Source of the DNA: Oscillospiraceae bacterium
Lineage (GTDB): Bacteria > Bacillota > Clostridia > Oscillospirales > Ruminococcaceae
Reading direction: 5' to 3'
DNA: 48,870 nucleotides
Assembly: GCA_017399625.1 (NCBI GenBank)
Contig: JAFQBT010000019.1
Location: 1-48,870, forward strand
Both the position numbers and the translations under genes were made by a program. Shown here piece by piece: positions 21,800 through 28,726 of the stretch. Each line of letters starts with the position of its first letter. Position 1 is the first letter of the stretch. Below the pieces are notes generated by a model. The model worked only from the letters and a program-made list of their open reading frames with translations. It searched no databases and was not told where the DNA came from.

Positions 21800-22909
21800 T
21801 CAGAGGAAAAACAATTTTGCCGCGGCGGTCATCACAACAAGGAAAATTACATTTATAAGGGTGAACAAACCGAGATATTTTTTCGTCTGTTCCGGATAAA
21901 GAATCCGGAACTCGCTGAAGGTAATAAGGCTTGCAAGGGATGCGATGAGAGTTCCGGTTCCGCCGATGTTTACGCCCAGAAGCAGGGAATGATAATCCCC
22001 GGTGAACCGGGAAAGAAGAATCGCCGAAGGTACGTTGCTGATGAACTGGCAGGAAAGTACCGAAACAAGAAGGGCGTCTTTTGCAAGAAGGGCGGAGAAA
22101 AATTCATTCACTGCGTCGATTCGGGCAAGGTTTCCGGAAAAGATGAAGAAAAAGAAAAACGTTCCCAAAAGGCCGTAATCCACTTCGTAAAGCGCATCTT
22201 TATCAACAAAGAAAAGCACCGCAGGAATCACCGCAAGACCAAGCCAGAAAGGAATTATCCTGAAAACTATGAGCAGCGAAAAGGCGAAAAGCGCCATATA
22301 AAGAACGGTTTTTCCGACCCGGAGCTTTTCCGGAAATTCCTCATGGAAGCTGAGTTTTTCCGGTTTTATAAGGAAGCAGGCCGCCGCAAGCATTGCGATT
22401 GCAAGAAGGAAGGGCGGAAGCATTATTCCGGTAAATTCCGCAGTCGGGATTTCGAAGAAGGAATAAAGATAAAGGTTCTGCGGATTTCCGAAGGGAGTGA
22501 GCATTCCGCCGAGGTTTGCGGAAATGTTCTGCAGAATAAAAAGATATGCCATATATTTATCGTTCTTCGTTACTGAAAGGGCAAAATATCCAAGCGGAAG
22601 AAAGGTGATAAGCGCCATATCGTTTGCGATTATCATGGAACCGATGAAGGTTATCACAACAAGAAGAAGGAAAAGCCGCCGGAGATTTCCGGAAAGGAGC
22701 ACCAGTTTTCTTGCAAGAATGGTAAAAAACTTGATGTTTCCGAGTGCGGAAACCACCGCAAGGGTGAGGAAAAGGCAGGCAAGGGTCCGCCAGTCAAAAT
22801 ATCCGGGATATTCCGCATCCGGCGGAACAAAAAATGCGGTTATAAGGGCGGCAAAGGCCGCAACGCAGAAAACAACGTTCTTTTTTATAAAATGAATGAT
22901 TTTTGTCAT
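21800..22909 (-). CDS. Anion transporter of the SLC13/ArsB/CitM superfamily
   Basis: A 369-residue membrane protein with about ten segments. Start chosen at ATG 22909 after AAGGGG. Features of the ion-transporter superfamily are LLVVITFIGSMIIANDMALITFLPLG in the first half (conserved Asn/Asp) and the matching QFISNVPSAILLSRF in the second. NLGGMLTPFGNPQNLYLY is the signature loop. Members carry dicarboxylates, citrate, sulfate or arsenite, driven by Na+ or H+; the substrate here is unclear. It is shorter than most citrate transporters and closer in layout to ArsB/NhaD-like proteins. Confidence 0.85.
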   Translation of the reverse strand: MTKIIHFIKKNVVFCVAAFAALITAFFVPPDAEYPGYFDWRTLACLFLTLAVVSALGNIKFFTILARKLVLLSGNLRRLFLLLVVITFIGSMIIANDMALITFLPLGYFALSVTKNDKYMAYLFILQNISANLGGMLTPFGNPQNLYLYSFFEIPTAEFTGIMLPPFLLAIAMLAAACFLIKPEKLSFHEEFPEKLRVGKTVLYMALFAFSLLIVFRIIPFWLGLAVIPAVLFFVDKDALYEVDYGLLGTFFFFFIFSGNLARIDAVNEFFSALLAKDALLVSVLSCQFISNVPSAILLSRFTGDYHSLLLGVNIGGTGTLIASLASLITFSEFRILYPEQTKKYLGLFTLINVIFLVVMTAAAKLFFL

Positions 22910-22979
22910 AAAATTCCCCTTTTTTCTAAAAAACAGCATTTGATATAATACAACTTTTTAAGGGGAATTGCAAGAGTTT

Positions 22980-23036
22980 TGCCTTCCCCTTGAGGGGAAG
23001 GTGGCATTTCCGAAGGAAATGACGGATGAGGTGTTC
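22980..23036 (+). repeat. Two-hairpin dispersed repeat, family A
   Basis: First hairpin CCTTCCCC TTGA GGGGAAGG, second hairpin GGCATTTCC GAA GGAAATG, tail ACGGATGAGGTGTT. The nearest sister copy is at 48522: the first hairpin is identical and the second has a different stem. Confidence 0.78.
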
Positions 23037-23113
23037 CTTTGCATACGGGCAGTTTTTCAGCAGAGGAACAAACAAAAAAGTGCCCACCGTTTTCAAAGGT
23101 GAGCACCGGAAAT

Positions 23114-24127
23114 TTATTCATTTTCTTCGGAACTGCTTCCGGAGGAGCTTTCATCCCCGTCCTTCTTTTTTGATTCCTCGCCGGGGTTTTCAAAATACTG
23201 CCTTGCGCCGGAATGGATGGAGCCCACTGCGGTTTCCGCCGCGGTGACGGCGTTTATTTCCTCGCCCTTTGCGTGACCGGCTGTTATTTCGTCGGTGTTA
23301 TTGAAAAGGGATTGAGTAATCGAAAAAACGTCCGCGGAAGGCATGTTGTTGCGGCAGATGAGCAGAACGTCGATGCAGACGGTGGAAACGGAATTTTCCG
23401 TTCCGTAAACTTCGCTGGCAATCATTCCGTCGCTGAAGAAAGGACAGCTGCGTTTGAAAGCGTTGGACTGTGTCAGGGAAACCGGAAGGAAGCGTATCTC
23501 GTGGGTCTGGGAATATTCAAGGATATTCGCGCTTGGAAGGGAGGAAACCGCAAAAGCCGCCTGGATGCTTCCGGAATGGAGTCCGTCCATGGCTTCGGAA
23601 AAAGTCTGGTATTTTACGGTTATCATGTCATAGGTAACGCCATAGGCCTCAAGGATCTGCCTTGCGGCGGCTTCGGTTGCGGTTCCGTATTTTCCGACTG
23701 CAACGGTTTTTCCCGCAAGGTCCGGAATGGTTTTTATCTCGGTGGAAGCGTTTACCACGAACTGGGCATATTCGGAATAAAGATTTGCCACAACGGAAAG
23801 ACCGCGCTGGGGATTTTCCTCATACATCTCCTTGCCCTCGAGGGCATAATGGAGGATGTCGCTCTGGACAAAGCCGAAATCCGCGTTTTCCTTGAGGATC
23901 ATTTCGATGTTCTGAACGGAGCCGGAGGTTGTTGCAATATTCGTTGTGCTCTGGGAATATTTATCCCAGACGGATGCAAGGCAGGTTCCGAGGGAATAAT
24001 AGGTTCCGCCGGCTTTTCCGGTTGCAAGCATATATTTTCCGCCGGTGGCGGCTTCTGCACCGCCTGAGCATGAGCACAGAACAAGCATAAAAGCTATGAG
24101 CACGGCGAGAGTTTTTAAAATTTTCAT
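23114..24127 (-). CDS. TAXI-family TRAP transporter solute-binding lipoprotein
   Basis: A 337-residue protein. Start chosen at ATG 24127 after AAAGGAG. The lipoprotein signal peptide ends LVLCSC. The mature domain begins MLATGKAGGTYYSLG, the TAXI-TRAP hallmark, followed by TTSGSVQNIEMI and DFGFVQSDIL, and later LAGKTVAVGKYGTAT. Such proteins deliver dicarboxylates or amino acids to a fused TRAP membrane component. No TRAP permease gene is in this window. The acidic, Ser-rich tail of about 20 residues is low complexity. The gene starts 4 bases after the stop of the patatin gene. Confidence 0.9.
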   Translation of the reverse strand: MKILKTLAVLIAFMLVLCSCSGGAEAATGGKYMLATGKAGGTYYSLGTCLASVWDKYSQSTTNIATTSGSVQNIEMILKENADFGFVQSDILHYALEGKEMYEENPQRGLSVVANLYSEYAQFVVNASTEIKTIPDLAGKTVAVGKYGTATEAAARQILEAYGVTYDMITVKYQTFSEAMDGLHSGSIQAAFAVSSLPSANILEYSQTHEIRFLPVSLTQSNAFKRSCPFFSDGMIASEVYGTENSVSTVCIDVLLICRNNMPSADVFSITQSLFNNTDEITAGHAKGEEINAVTAAETAVGSIHSGARQYFENPGEESKKKDGDESSSGSSSEENE

Positions 24128-24131
24128 TTTG

Positions 24132-25448
24132 TCATTCTCCTTTGATTTTAAGGAAGCTGATATAAAGCGAAGCGAAAAATTCCTTCGGAATAAAGCGGCA
24201 AAGGGTGCGGAGATCACGGTTCGGAGTTTCGCCGCCGGCAACGGAAAGCCAGAGCGAAACAAGATAGGCGATTATATCCCGGGAATCAAGCCCGTTTATC
24301 TGACCGAGCTTATAGTTAAGAGGCTTTGGAGCAGAGAAAACCGCCGCCATGGGGTTTTCATCTTTTTCCTCAAAAGGAGTAAATTCCCGGAGAAGCGCAT
24401 TGCCGAGGCTTTCGGCGGAATAGATTACGGTGGGGTCGATGAAAAAAGTTTCCGCCGCGGTTTCCGCGCAGACAACCGCAAGGTTTTTATGCATAAGCCC
24501 GAGCCGCTCCTTCCGTTTTTCAGAAAGACCTTTTACCGCAAGGGATTTGTGATAGCTGTCCTTTTCGCTGCGAGGGACTGCACCGCATTTTATGAGCATA
24601 TCAACGCAGAATTTTTCAAAATCCTTCTGCATTTTTTCGCCTTCGCCTTTTTCAAAGGTATAGCAGGTGCCGTCAAGCTTTCCGAAGCTCCGCATGGTGT
24701 CGTTATAGCCGAGGGCGATGTTCCGCTTTGCGATTTCCGGAACAAATTCCATGGTGGGGCCAAGGTCGAATTTCGGTCGGATAACCCGGACCGGATAATC
24801 CGTTTCGTATTTTGCCTCAAGTCCGCTGGCGCAAAGATTGACGCCAATGATATCCTCAGCACCCATATCAAGGGCAAGGTTCACCGGGAAATTATCGCTG
24901 TAACCGCCGTCAACGTATTTTTTTCCGCCGATGGAGCGGGGTTCCATTGAAGGATAGACCGTGGATGAAGCAAGAAGATATTCACCGAGCATCCCATAAG
25001 GAATTTCCGGAAGGGTAACCGGGTGCATCTTCATGTTCGGATATTCCGAGCACATGATTCCGAAATCGATTCCGCTTTCCCGAAGGAGCTTTTCATCGAG
25101 ATATTTTGCAATAAGCCCGCCGAGAGGGAAGGGATCCATTTTTACATTTACGGCGCTTTCGCCAAGATCGCCGAGAAAGCTTTTCAGCGCGCCGGCGATT
25201 CCTTCGGTATCGATAACTTCGGAAAGGCGGCTTGGGGCGGTTTCGATTATATCGGGAGTTTTTATGGTGCTCCACATTTCAAGCCCGCTTTCATAAAGTC
25301 CGCTTGCCATAAGGGCGCCGTTGAGGGAACCGACGGAAGAACCGGTAACAATCTGAAAATCAATTCCAAGTTCCCGTATCGCGCGCCAGAAACCGAACTG
25401 ATAGGAACCCTTTGCGCCGCCGCCGGCAAGAACGATTGCTCTTTTCAT
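24132..25448 (-). CDS. Patatin-like phospholipase
   Basis: A 438-residue protein. The patatin domain (residues 4 to about 190) has the oxyanion loop GGGAKG at 9-14, the nucleophile elbow GSSVG with Ser38, and the catalytic DGG at 180-182. It is thus an intact Ser-Asp dyad lipid acyl hydrolase. There is no signal peptide, so it is cytoplasmic. The C-terminal 200 residues are of unknown fold. It precedes the TAXI-family lipoprotein by only 4 bases, an unusual pairing. The substrate, probably a membrane lipid or acyl thioester, is unknown. Confidence 0.9.
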   Translation of the reverse strand: MKRAIVLAGGGAKGSYQFGFWRAIRELGIDFQIVTGSSVGSLNGALMASGLYESGLEMWSTIKTPDIIETAPSRLSEVIDTEGIAGALKSFLGDLGESAVNVKMDPFPLGGLIAKYLDEKLLRESGIDFGIMCSEYPNMKMHPVTLPEIPYGMLGEYLLASSTVYPSMEPRSIGGKKYVDGGYSDNFPVNLALDMGAEDIIGVNLCASGLEAKYETDYPVRVIRPKFDLGPTMEFVPEIAKRNIALGYNDTMRSFGKLDGTCYTFEKGEGEKMQKDFEKFCVDMLIKCGAVPRSEKDSYHKSLAVKGLSEKRKERLGLMHKNLAVVCAETAAETFFIDPTVIYSAESLGNALLREFTPFEEKDENPMAAVFSAPKPLNYKLGQINGLDSRDIIAYLVSLWLSVAGGETPNRDLRTLCRFIPKEFFASLYISFLKIKGE

Positions 25449-25746
25449 GAAAAACCTCCCGATTTCGATTTGTTATGATTTTATTCTATTATAAATTTAT
25501 GAATATTTCAATTATTATATGAAATTTTCCCGGAAACCATTCAATATTATTTTAAAGTATTATAAAGTAAATTATATAAAACGACAAAAACCGGCAAAAA
25601 CAGTCTTTGTTTTAAACGAATTGTATAATTTTGATAAAATATTACAAATTGTGCTGCCAAAGGTCTTTACAATCTCAGCCCCGGGTGATAGACTTTGTAA
25701 TAAGAGCAGTACAGGAAAAAATCAATACGAAAGGCGGAATCCGCGG
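25449..25746. other. Non-coding AT-rich intergenic region
   Basis: A region of 298 bases between divergent genes, notably AT-rich, with several TATAAT-like sequences but no promoter I can place with confidence. TTTACA at 25665 with TAGACT 17 bases on is the best candidate for the downstream kinase. No RNA gene or repeat was seen. Confidence 0.4.
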
Positions 25747-26256
25747 ATGGTTGTCCTTATTTTCGGAGCTTCACATTCGGGGAAAACTTTGCTTGCGCAA
25801 AAGATCCTCGAAAAATATGGCTTTCCATATCTCTCCATCGACCATCTGAAGATGGGTCTTATCCGAAGCGGGAACACGGATCTCACTCCGGAGGATGATG
25901 AAAAGCTTGTGGAATATCTCTGGCCCATCGTCCGGGAAATGATAAAAACCGCCGTTGAAAATAATCAGAATCTCACCGTTGAGGGGTGCTATATTCCTTT
26001 TGACTGGAAGAAGGATTTTGATGCAAAATATCTTGAGAATATAAGGGAATGCTGCCTTGTTATGACGGAGGATTATATCCGCAGAAATTCCGGCAGCATT
26101 ATTGAAAAGGCGGACGTTATTGAAAAACGGCTTTTCGATTCCGTTGAGATTGAAGAACTCATTGCGGAAAACAAAAAGAATCTTGCCCTTTGCAGGGAGA
26201 ATAAAACGTCCTGCCTTATTATAGATAATGAATATAAGGTAGAATTTGAATTATGA
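25747..26256 (+). CDS. P-loop kinase-like protein
   Basis: A 169-residue AAA_33/zeta-like P-loop protein. Start chosen at ATG 25747, after AAAGGCGG. The Walker A motif GASHSGKT is at residues 7-14. ISPSTI-like text in another frame is ignored; in this frame YLSIDHLKMGLIRSG follows, with Asp as likely substrate or metal residue. VEGCYIPFDW resembles the substrate loop of small-molecule kinases, and a lid region with Arg residues follows (DYIRRNSGS). The substrate is unknown; a nucleotide, sugar or antibiotic is possible. Its stop overlaps the following GNAT gene by 4 bases. Confidence 0.78.
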   Translation: MVVLIFGASHSGKTLLAQKILEKYGFPYLSIDHLKMGLIRSGNTDLTPEDDEKLVEYLWPIVREMIKTAVENNQNLTVEGCYIPFDWKKDFDAKYLENIRECCLVMTEDYIRRNSGSIIEKADVIEKRLFDSVEIEELIAENKKNLALCRENKTSCLIIDNEYKVEFEL

Positions 26257-26855
26257 AAATCGAATATAAAAACATCGTCCTCCGGGATATGACCGAAAAG
26301 GATATCGATGACGATATCCGCTGGAACACCGTTGAAACCGATTGGGGAAACTGGGATGCGCCATGGGAATCCCTTCCGGATCTGCAGACTTTTGACCCGG
26401 AAGCATACCGGAAAAAGGAGCTTGGAAAACTGGCGGAGCCGAAGGATGAAATCCGCTGGGGATTCGAAATCGATACCGCCGAAGGAAAGCATATCGGCGC
26501 TTTGAGTTCCTATATGATGAACGAAAATTTCGAATGGACGCCGCTTAAAAATGCAAAACCCGGCGAAAAACTGTTCCGTGCGGTGGGAATCGATATCTGC
26601 GAAAGCTGCTTTTGCGGAAAAGGTTTGGGAACAAACGCCCTTGCCGCTTTTATAAATTATCTTCTTGAAAATGGCGTGGCGGAGATTTTTACCCAGACCT
26701 GGAGCGGAAATATCCGGATGATAAAATGTGCGGAAAAGCTCGGTTTTGAAGAATGCAGGCGGAAAAAGGACCTTCGGCTTGTTAACGGAAAACATTACGA
26801 CGGGCTGACCTTCCGGCTCGATAAGGAAAAATTTTATAATATTTATAACAAATAA
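26253..26855 (+). CDS. GNAT-family N-acetyltransferase (RimJ/RimL-like)
   Basis: A 200-residue acetyltransferase. The N-terminal IVLRDMTEKDIDDDIRW is typical of RimJ/RimL-type proteins. CFCGKGLGTNALAAF forms the acetyl-CoA pyrophosphate loop (G-K-G-L-G-T). AEKLGFEECRRKKDLRLVNGK is the C-terminal signature. It overlaps the P-loop kinase by 4 bases. Kinase plus acetyltransferase in one unit recalls aminoglycoside or small-molecule modification pairs, but no resistance motif proves that. A terminator follows. Confidence 0.87.
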   Translation: MKIEYKNIVLRDMTEKDIDDDIRWNTVETDWGNWDAPWESLPDLQTFDPEAYRKKELGKLAEPKDEIRWGFEIDTAEGKHIGALSSYMMNENFEWTPLKNAKPGEKLFRAVGIDICESCFCGKGLGTNALAAFINYLLENGVAEIFTQTWSGNIRMIKCAEKLGFEECRRKKDLRLVNGKHYDGLTFRLDKEKFYNIYNK

Positions 26856-26888
26856 AAAAGTACCTGCCGCAAGGCAGGTACTTTTTTT
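26855..26888. terminator. Bidirectional terminator
   Basis: Stem AAGTACCTGCC/GGCAGGTACTT with a GCAA loop and long flanking A and T runs, serving the convergent GNAT and MerR genes. Confidence 0.9.
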
Positions 26889-27606
26889 ATTTGCTGCAGT
26901 AAATTTCAATGGCCTTTGCGGCAAATTCCGCTGTGCCGATTCCGCCGGCTTTGTCGATGTTATCTTTGAATCTTTCATCGCCGACATACATTTTTCCAAG
27001 ACCGGAAAGAATTTCATCGGTGCAGGTGTAATAATTCCCGGTGATGAAATCCTGAAGTTCCTTGACAAGATTCTGCGCTTCTCCGGAATCCGCCGGAAGA
27101 TTTTTTATTTCTCCGATTCTTTGGAAAATTTCCATCATTTCTCCGCAGAGAAAATCGTTTTCGGCTTTGCCGCGGTCTGCACTTTTGCTTTCGTATTCCT
27201 CAAAAGCTTCGGTTCTGCCCCATTTTTCCCTGGCTTCCGCTTTGTATTTTTCAAATTCGCTGTTATCGAATGCGCTCATAATATTTTCTCCTTTCATGGC
27301 GTCGTCGATGGAGGAGATAATGCGCTCCAGCCGCTCTTTTTTAAGAATCAGCAGTTTTCGCTGCTCCTCCAGGGATTTTTTTGTATCGTGATCCGGCGAG
27401 GATAAAATTTCCGCAATGCTTCGGAGTGGAAAATCCAGTTCCCGGTAAAAAAGGATTTCCTGCATCCGCAGAAGGGAATTTTCGTCATAAAAACGGTAAC
27501 CGGTGGATTTATCCGCAAAAGCCGGCTTCAGCAAGCCGATTTCATCGTAATAATGGAGCGTGCGCACGCTTACCCCCGTTAATTCAGCAAATTCCTTTAT
27601 GAGCAT
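26887..27606 (-). CDS. MerR-family regulator with TipAS domain
   Basis: A 239-residue protein. Start chosen at ATG 27606, because the earlier GTG overlaps the GAGGTGA ribosome binding site. The N-terminal winged helix is MerR type (FAELTGVSVRTLHYYDEIGLLKP), followed by a dimerisation coil. The C-terminal 120 residues resemble the TipAS antibiotic-recognition fold (YKAEAREKWGRTEAFEEYESK, then a helical globin-like set ending FAAKAIEIYC). TipA-type regulators sense thiopeptides and similar molecules. Its target genes are not evident; the convergent kinase/GNAT pair is a possibility. Confidence 0.9.
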   Translation of the reverse strand: MLIKEFAELTGVSVRTLHYYDEIGLLKPAFADKSTGYRFYDENSLLRMQEILFYRELDFPLRSIAEILSSPDHDTKKSLEEQRKLLILKKERLERIISSIDDAMKGENIMSAFDNSEFEKYKAEAREKWGRTEAFEEYESKSADRGKAENDFLCGEMMEIFQRIGEIKNLPADSGEAQNLVKELQDFITGNYYTCTDEILSGLGKMYVGDERFKDNIDKAGGIGTAEFAAKAIEIYCSK

Positions 27607-27682
27607 CTTCAGAATTATCACCTCGCAGAAAAAAGTATATACTATGACGGAACGTGAGAGTCAAGGGCTTTTTGAATAAAAT

Positions 27683-27997
27683 TCAACCGCCGGGGCGGAA
27701 ATCCTTTCCGCAGGCAACCGCCGTTCCGTTTTCATCAAAGGTGATGAAAAAAAGAACTTCCGGAGAAGTTCCGAAAAAGCCTTTTTGCGGCTTTTTCAAG
27801 GTATAACCGCACCTGCAGCTGCGGAAAAGTCCGTCATCATCCGCCGGAGCGGTTATGCAGTCGAACGGACCGGATTCTTCAATGATTTCGTCTGAAGTTT
27901 TGCCAAGGAAGCGCTCTTTATCATATTTTGCGCCGCAGCCGGAAATCAGCAAAAGAAGAACGGAGCAGATGATAATTATTGCCGATTGCTTTTTCAT
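27683..27997 (-). CDS. Small putative lipoprotein
   Basis: A 104-residue protein. Start chosen at ATG 27997, which opens a lipoprotein signal with lipobox LISGC; the longer frame upstream only overlaps the neighbouring gene. The mature part contains FLGKTSDEIIEESGPFD, a pattern also seen in small BamE/SmpA-like proteins, and two Cys in SCRCGY. It ends next to no other gene. The function is unknown. It follows a second small lipoprotein by 13 bases. Confidence 0.75.
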   Translation of the reverse strand: MKKQSAIIIICSVLLLLISGCGAKYDKERFLGKTSDEIIEESGPFDCITAPADDDGLFRSCRCGYTLKKPQKGFFGTSPEVLFFITFDENGTAVACGKDFRPGG

Positions 27998-28010
27998 AAG
28001 AATCACGATT

Positions 28011-28316
28011 TTAATCAAAAGGCCGGTTGATATATTCAACCATTCCGTTTTCGTCGTAATAGAGAGTGATGATGTTTTCTTTTCCGCCGTCCAAAGACCA
28101 GATTTCTCCCCAGAATCCGGAGAGATGGCCGTCCGGTTCGCCCCAGGAATGGTGGATTTCATCAATCGAAAGCCCGATAAGCTTTTCTTCAAGCTGTTCC
28201 TTTGTGTATCCGGAAATTTCCGGAAGCTCGGGAGTATCCGCTGTGTCTTCGGGTTTGCAGGAGCAAAGCAAAATCAAAAAAATGAAAGCGAAAATAAGCG
28301 CGGCTGTTCTTTTCAT
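28011..28316 (-). CDS. Small putative lipoprotein, BamE-like pattern
   Basis: A 101-residue protein. Start at ATG 28316, after AAAAGGAGG. The signal peptide ends ILLCSC. The mature segment GYTKEQLEEKLIGLSIDEIHHSWGEPD resembles the helix-hairpin of SmpA/BamE-like small lipoproteins, followed by a strand-rich end. It shares its LGxxxDEI logic with the neighbour at 27683, so the two may be ancient paralogues. The function is unknown. Confidence 0.78.
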   Translation of the reverse strand: MKRTAALIFAFIFLILLCSCKPEDTADTPELPEISGYTKEQLEEKLIGLSIDEIHHSWGEPDGHLSGFWGEIWSLDGGKENIITLYYDENGMVEYINRPFD

Positions 28317-28335
28317 GCCGGAACCTCCTTTTGGA

Positions 28336-28566
28336 TTAATCAAGATTGTTTTCGTAATCCGAAGAATCGATGATTATCTTTTTGCATTCCGGACAGCAAT
28401 AGCTTTCGACCTGATTGGGAGAAAGCATCGGAGTTTCAAGATGCAGTGCAAATTTTTCCTTTCCGTCCGGAAGGGTGCTTATAAGATGTTTTCGTTCGCT
28501 CCAGATTGCGTTTCCGCAGTTGAGATATCCATGGATCATTTCGGTTTTGCAGAAAGGACATTCCAT
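28336..28566 (-). CDS. Small zinc-ribbon-like protein
   Basis: A 76-residue protein. Start at ATG 28566 after AAGGAGTG. Two Cys pairs, CPFCKTEM at the N-terminus and CCPECKKI near the C-terminus, enclose a strand-rich core with GYLNCGNAIWSERK. This resembles the DUF6487/PF20097-type family of small Clostridial proteins. It probably binds zinc. It is the first of three small genes read in the same direction, ahead of two lipoproteins. Confidence 0.75.
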   Translation of the reverse strand: MECPFCKTEMIHGYLNCGNAIWSERKHLISTLPDGKEKFALHLETPMLSPNQVESYCCPECKKIIIDSSDYENNLD

Positions 28567-28653
28567 AAAATTCACTCCTTCGTCTTAATCTGATTTTATT
28601 ATAGCACAAACCGCCTATCCGGAAAACCATTATATAATGAAATAATTTATACC

Positions 28654-28682
28654 TTGTAATTATAAAGAAAAAATGTTAAAAT
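28654..28682 (+). promoter_or_regulatory. Putative promoter of the YgfK-like gene
   Basis: TTGTAA, 17 bases, TAAAAT, about 45 bases upstream of the start codon. Confidence 0.5.
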
Positions 28683-28726
28683 TAATCTGTATAATCATGA
28701 CCGCTTGAAACAGGAGGTTTTGCCCT

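Noticed and set aside
24132-24967. Plus-strand frames overlapping the patatin and TAXI genes
   Set aside because: They are antisense shadows without ribosome binding sites. The minus-strand genes carry catalytic and signature motifs.
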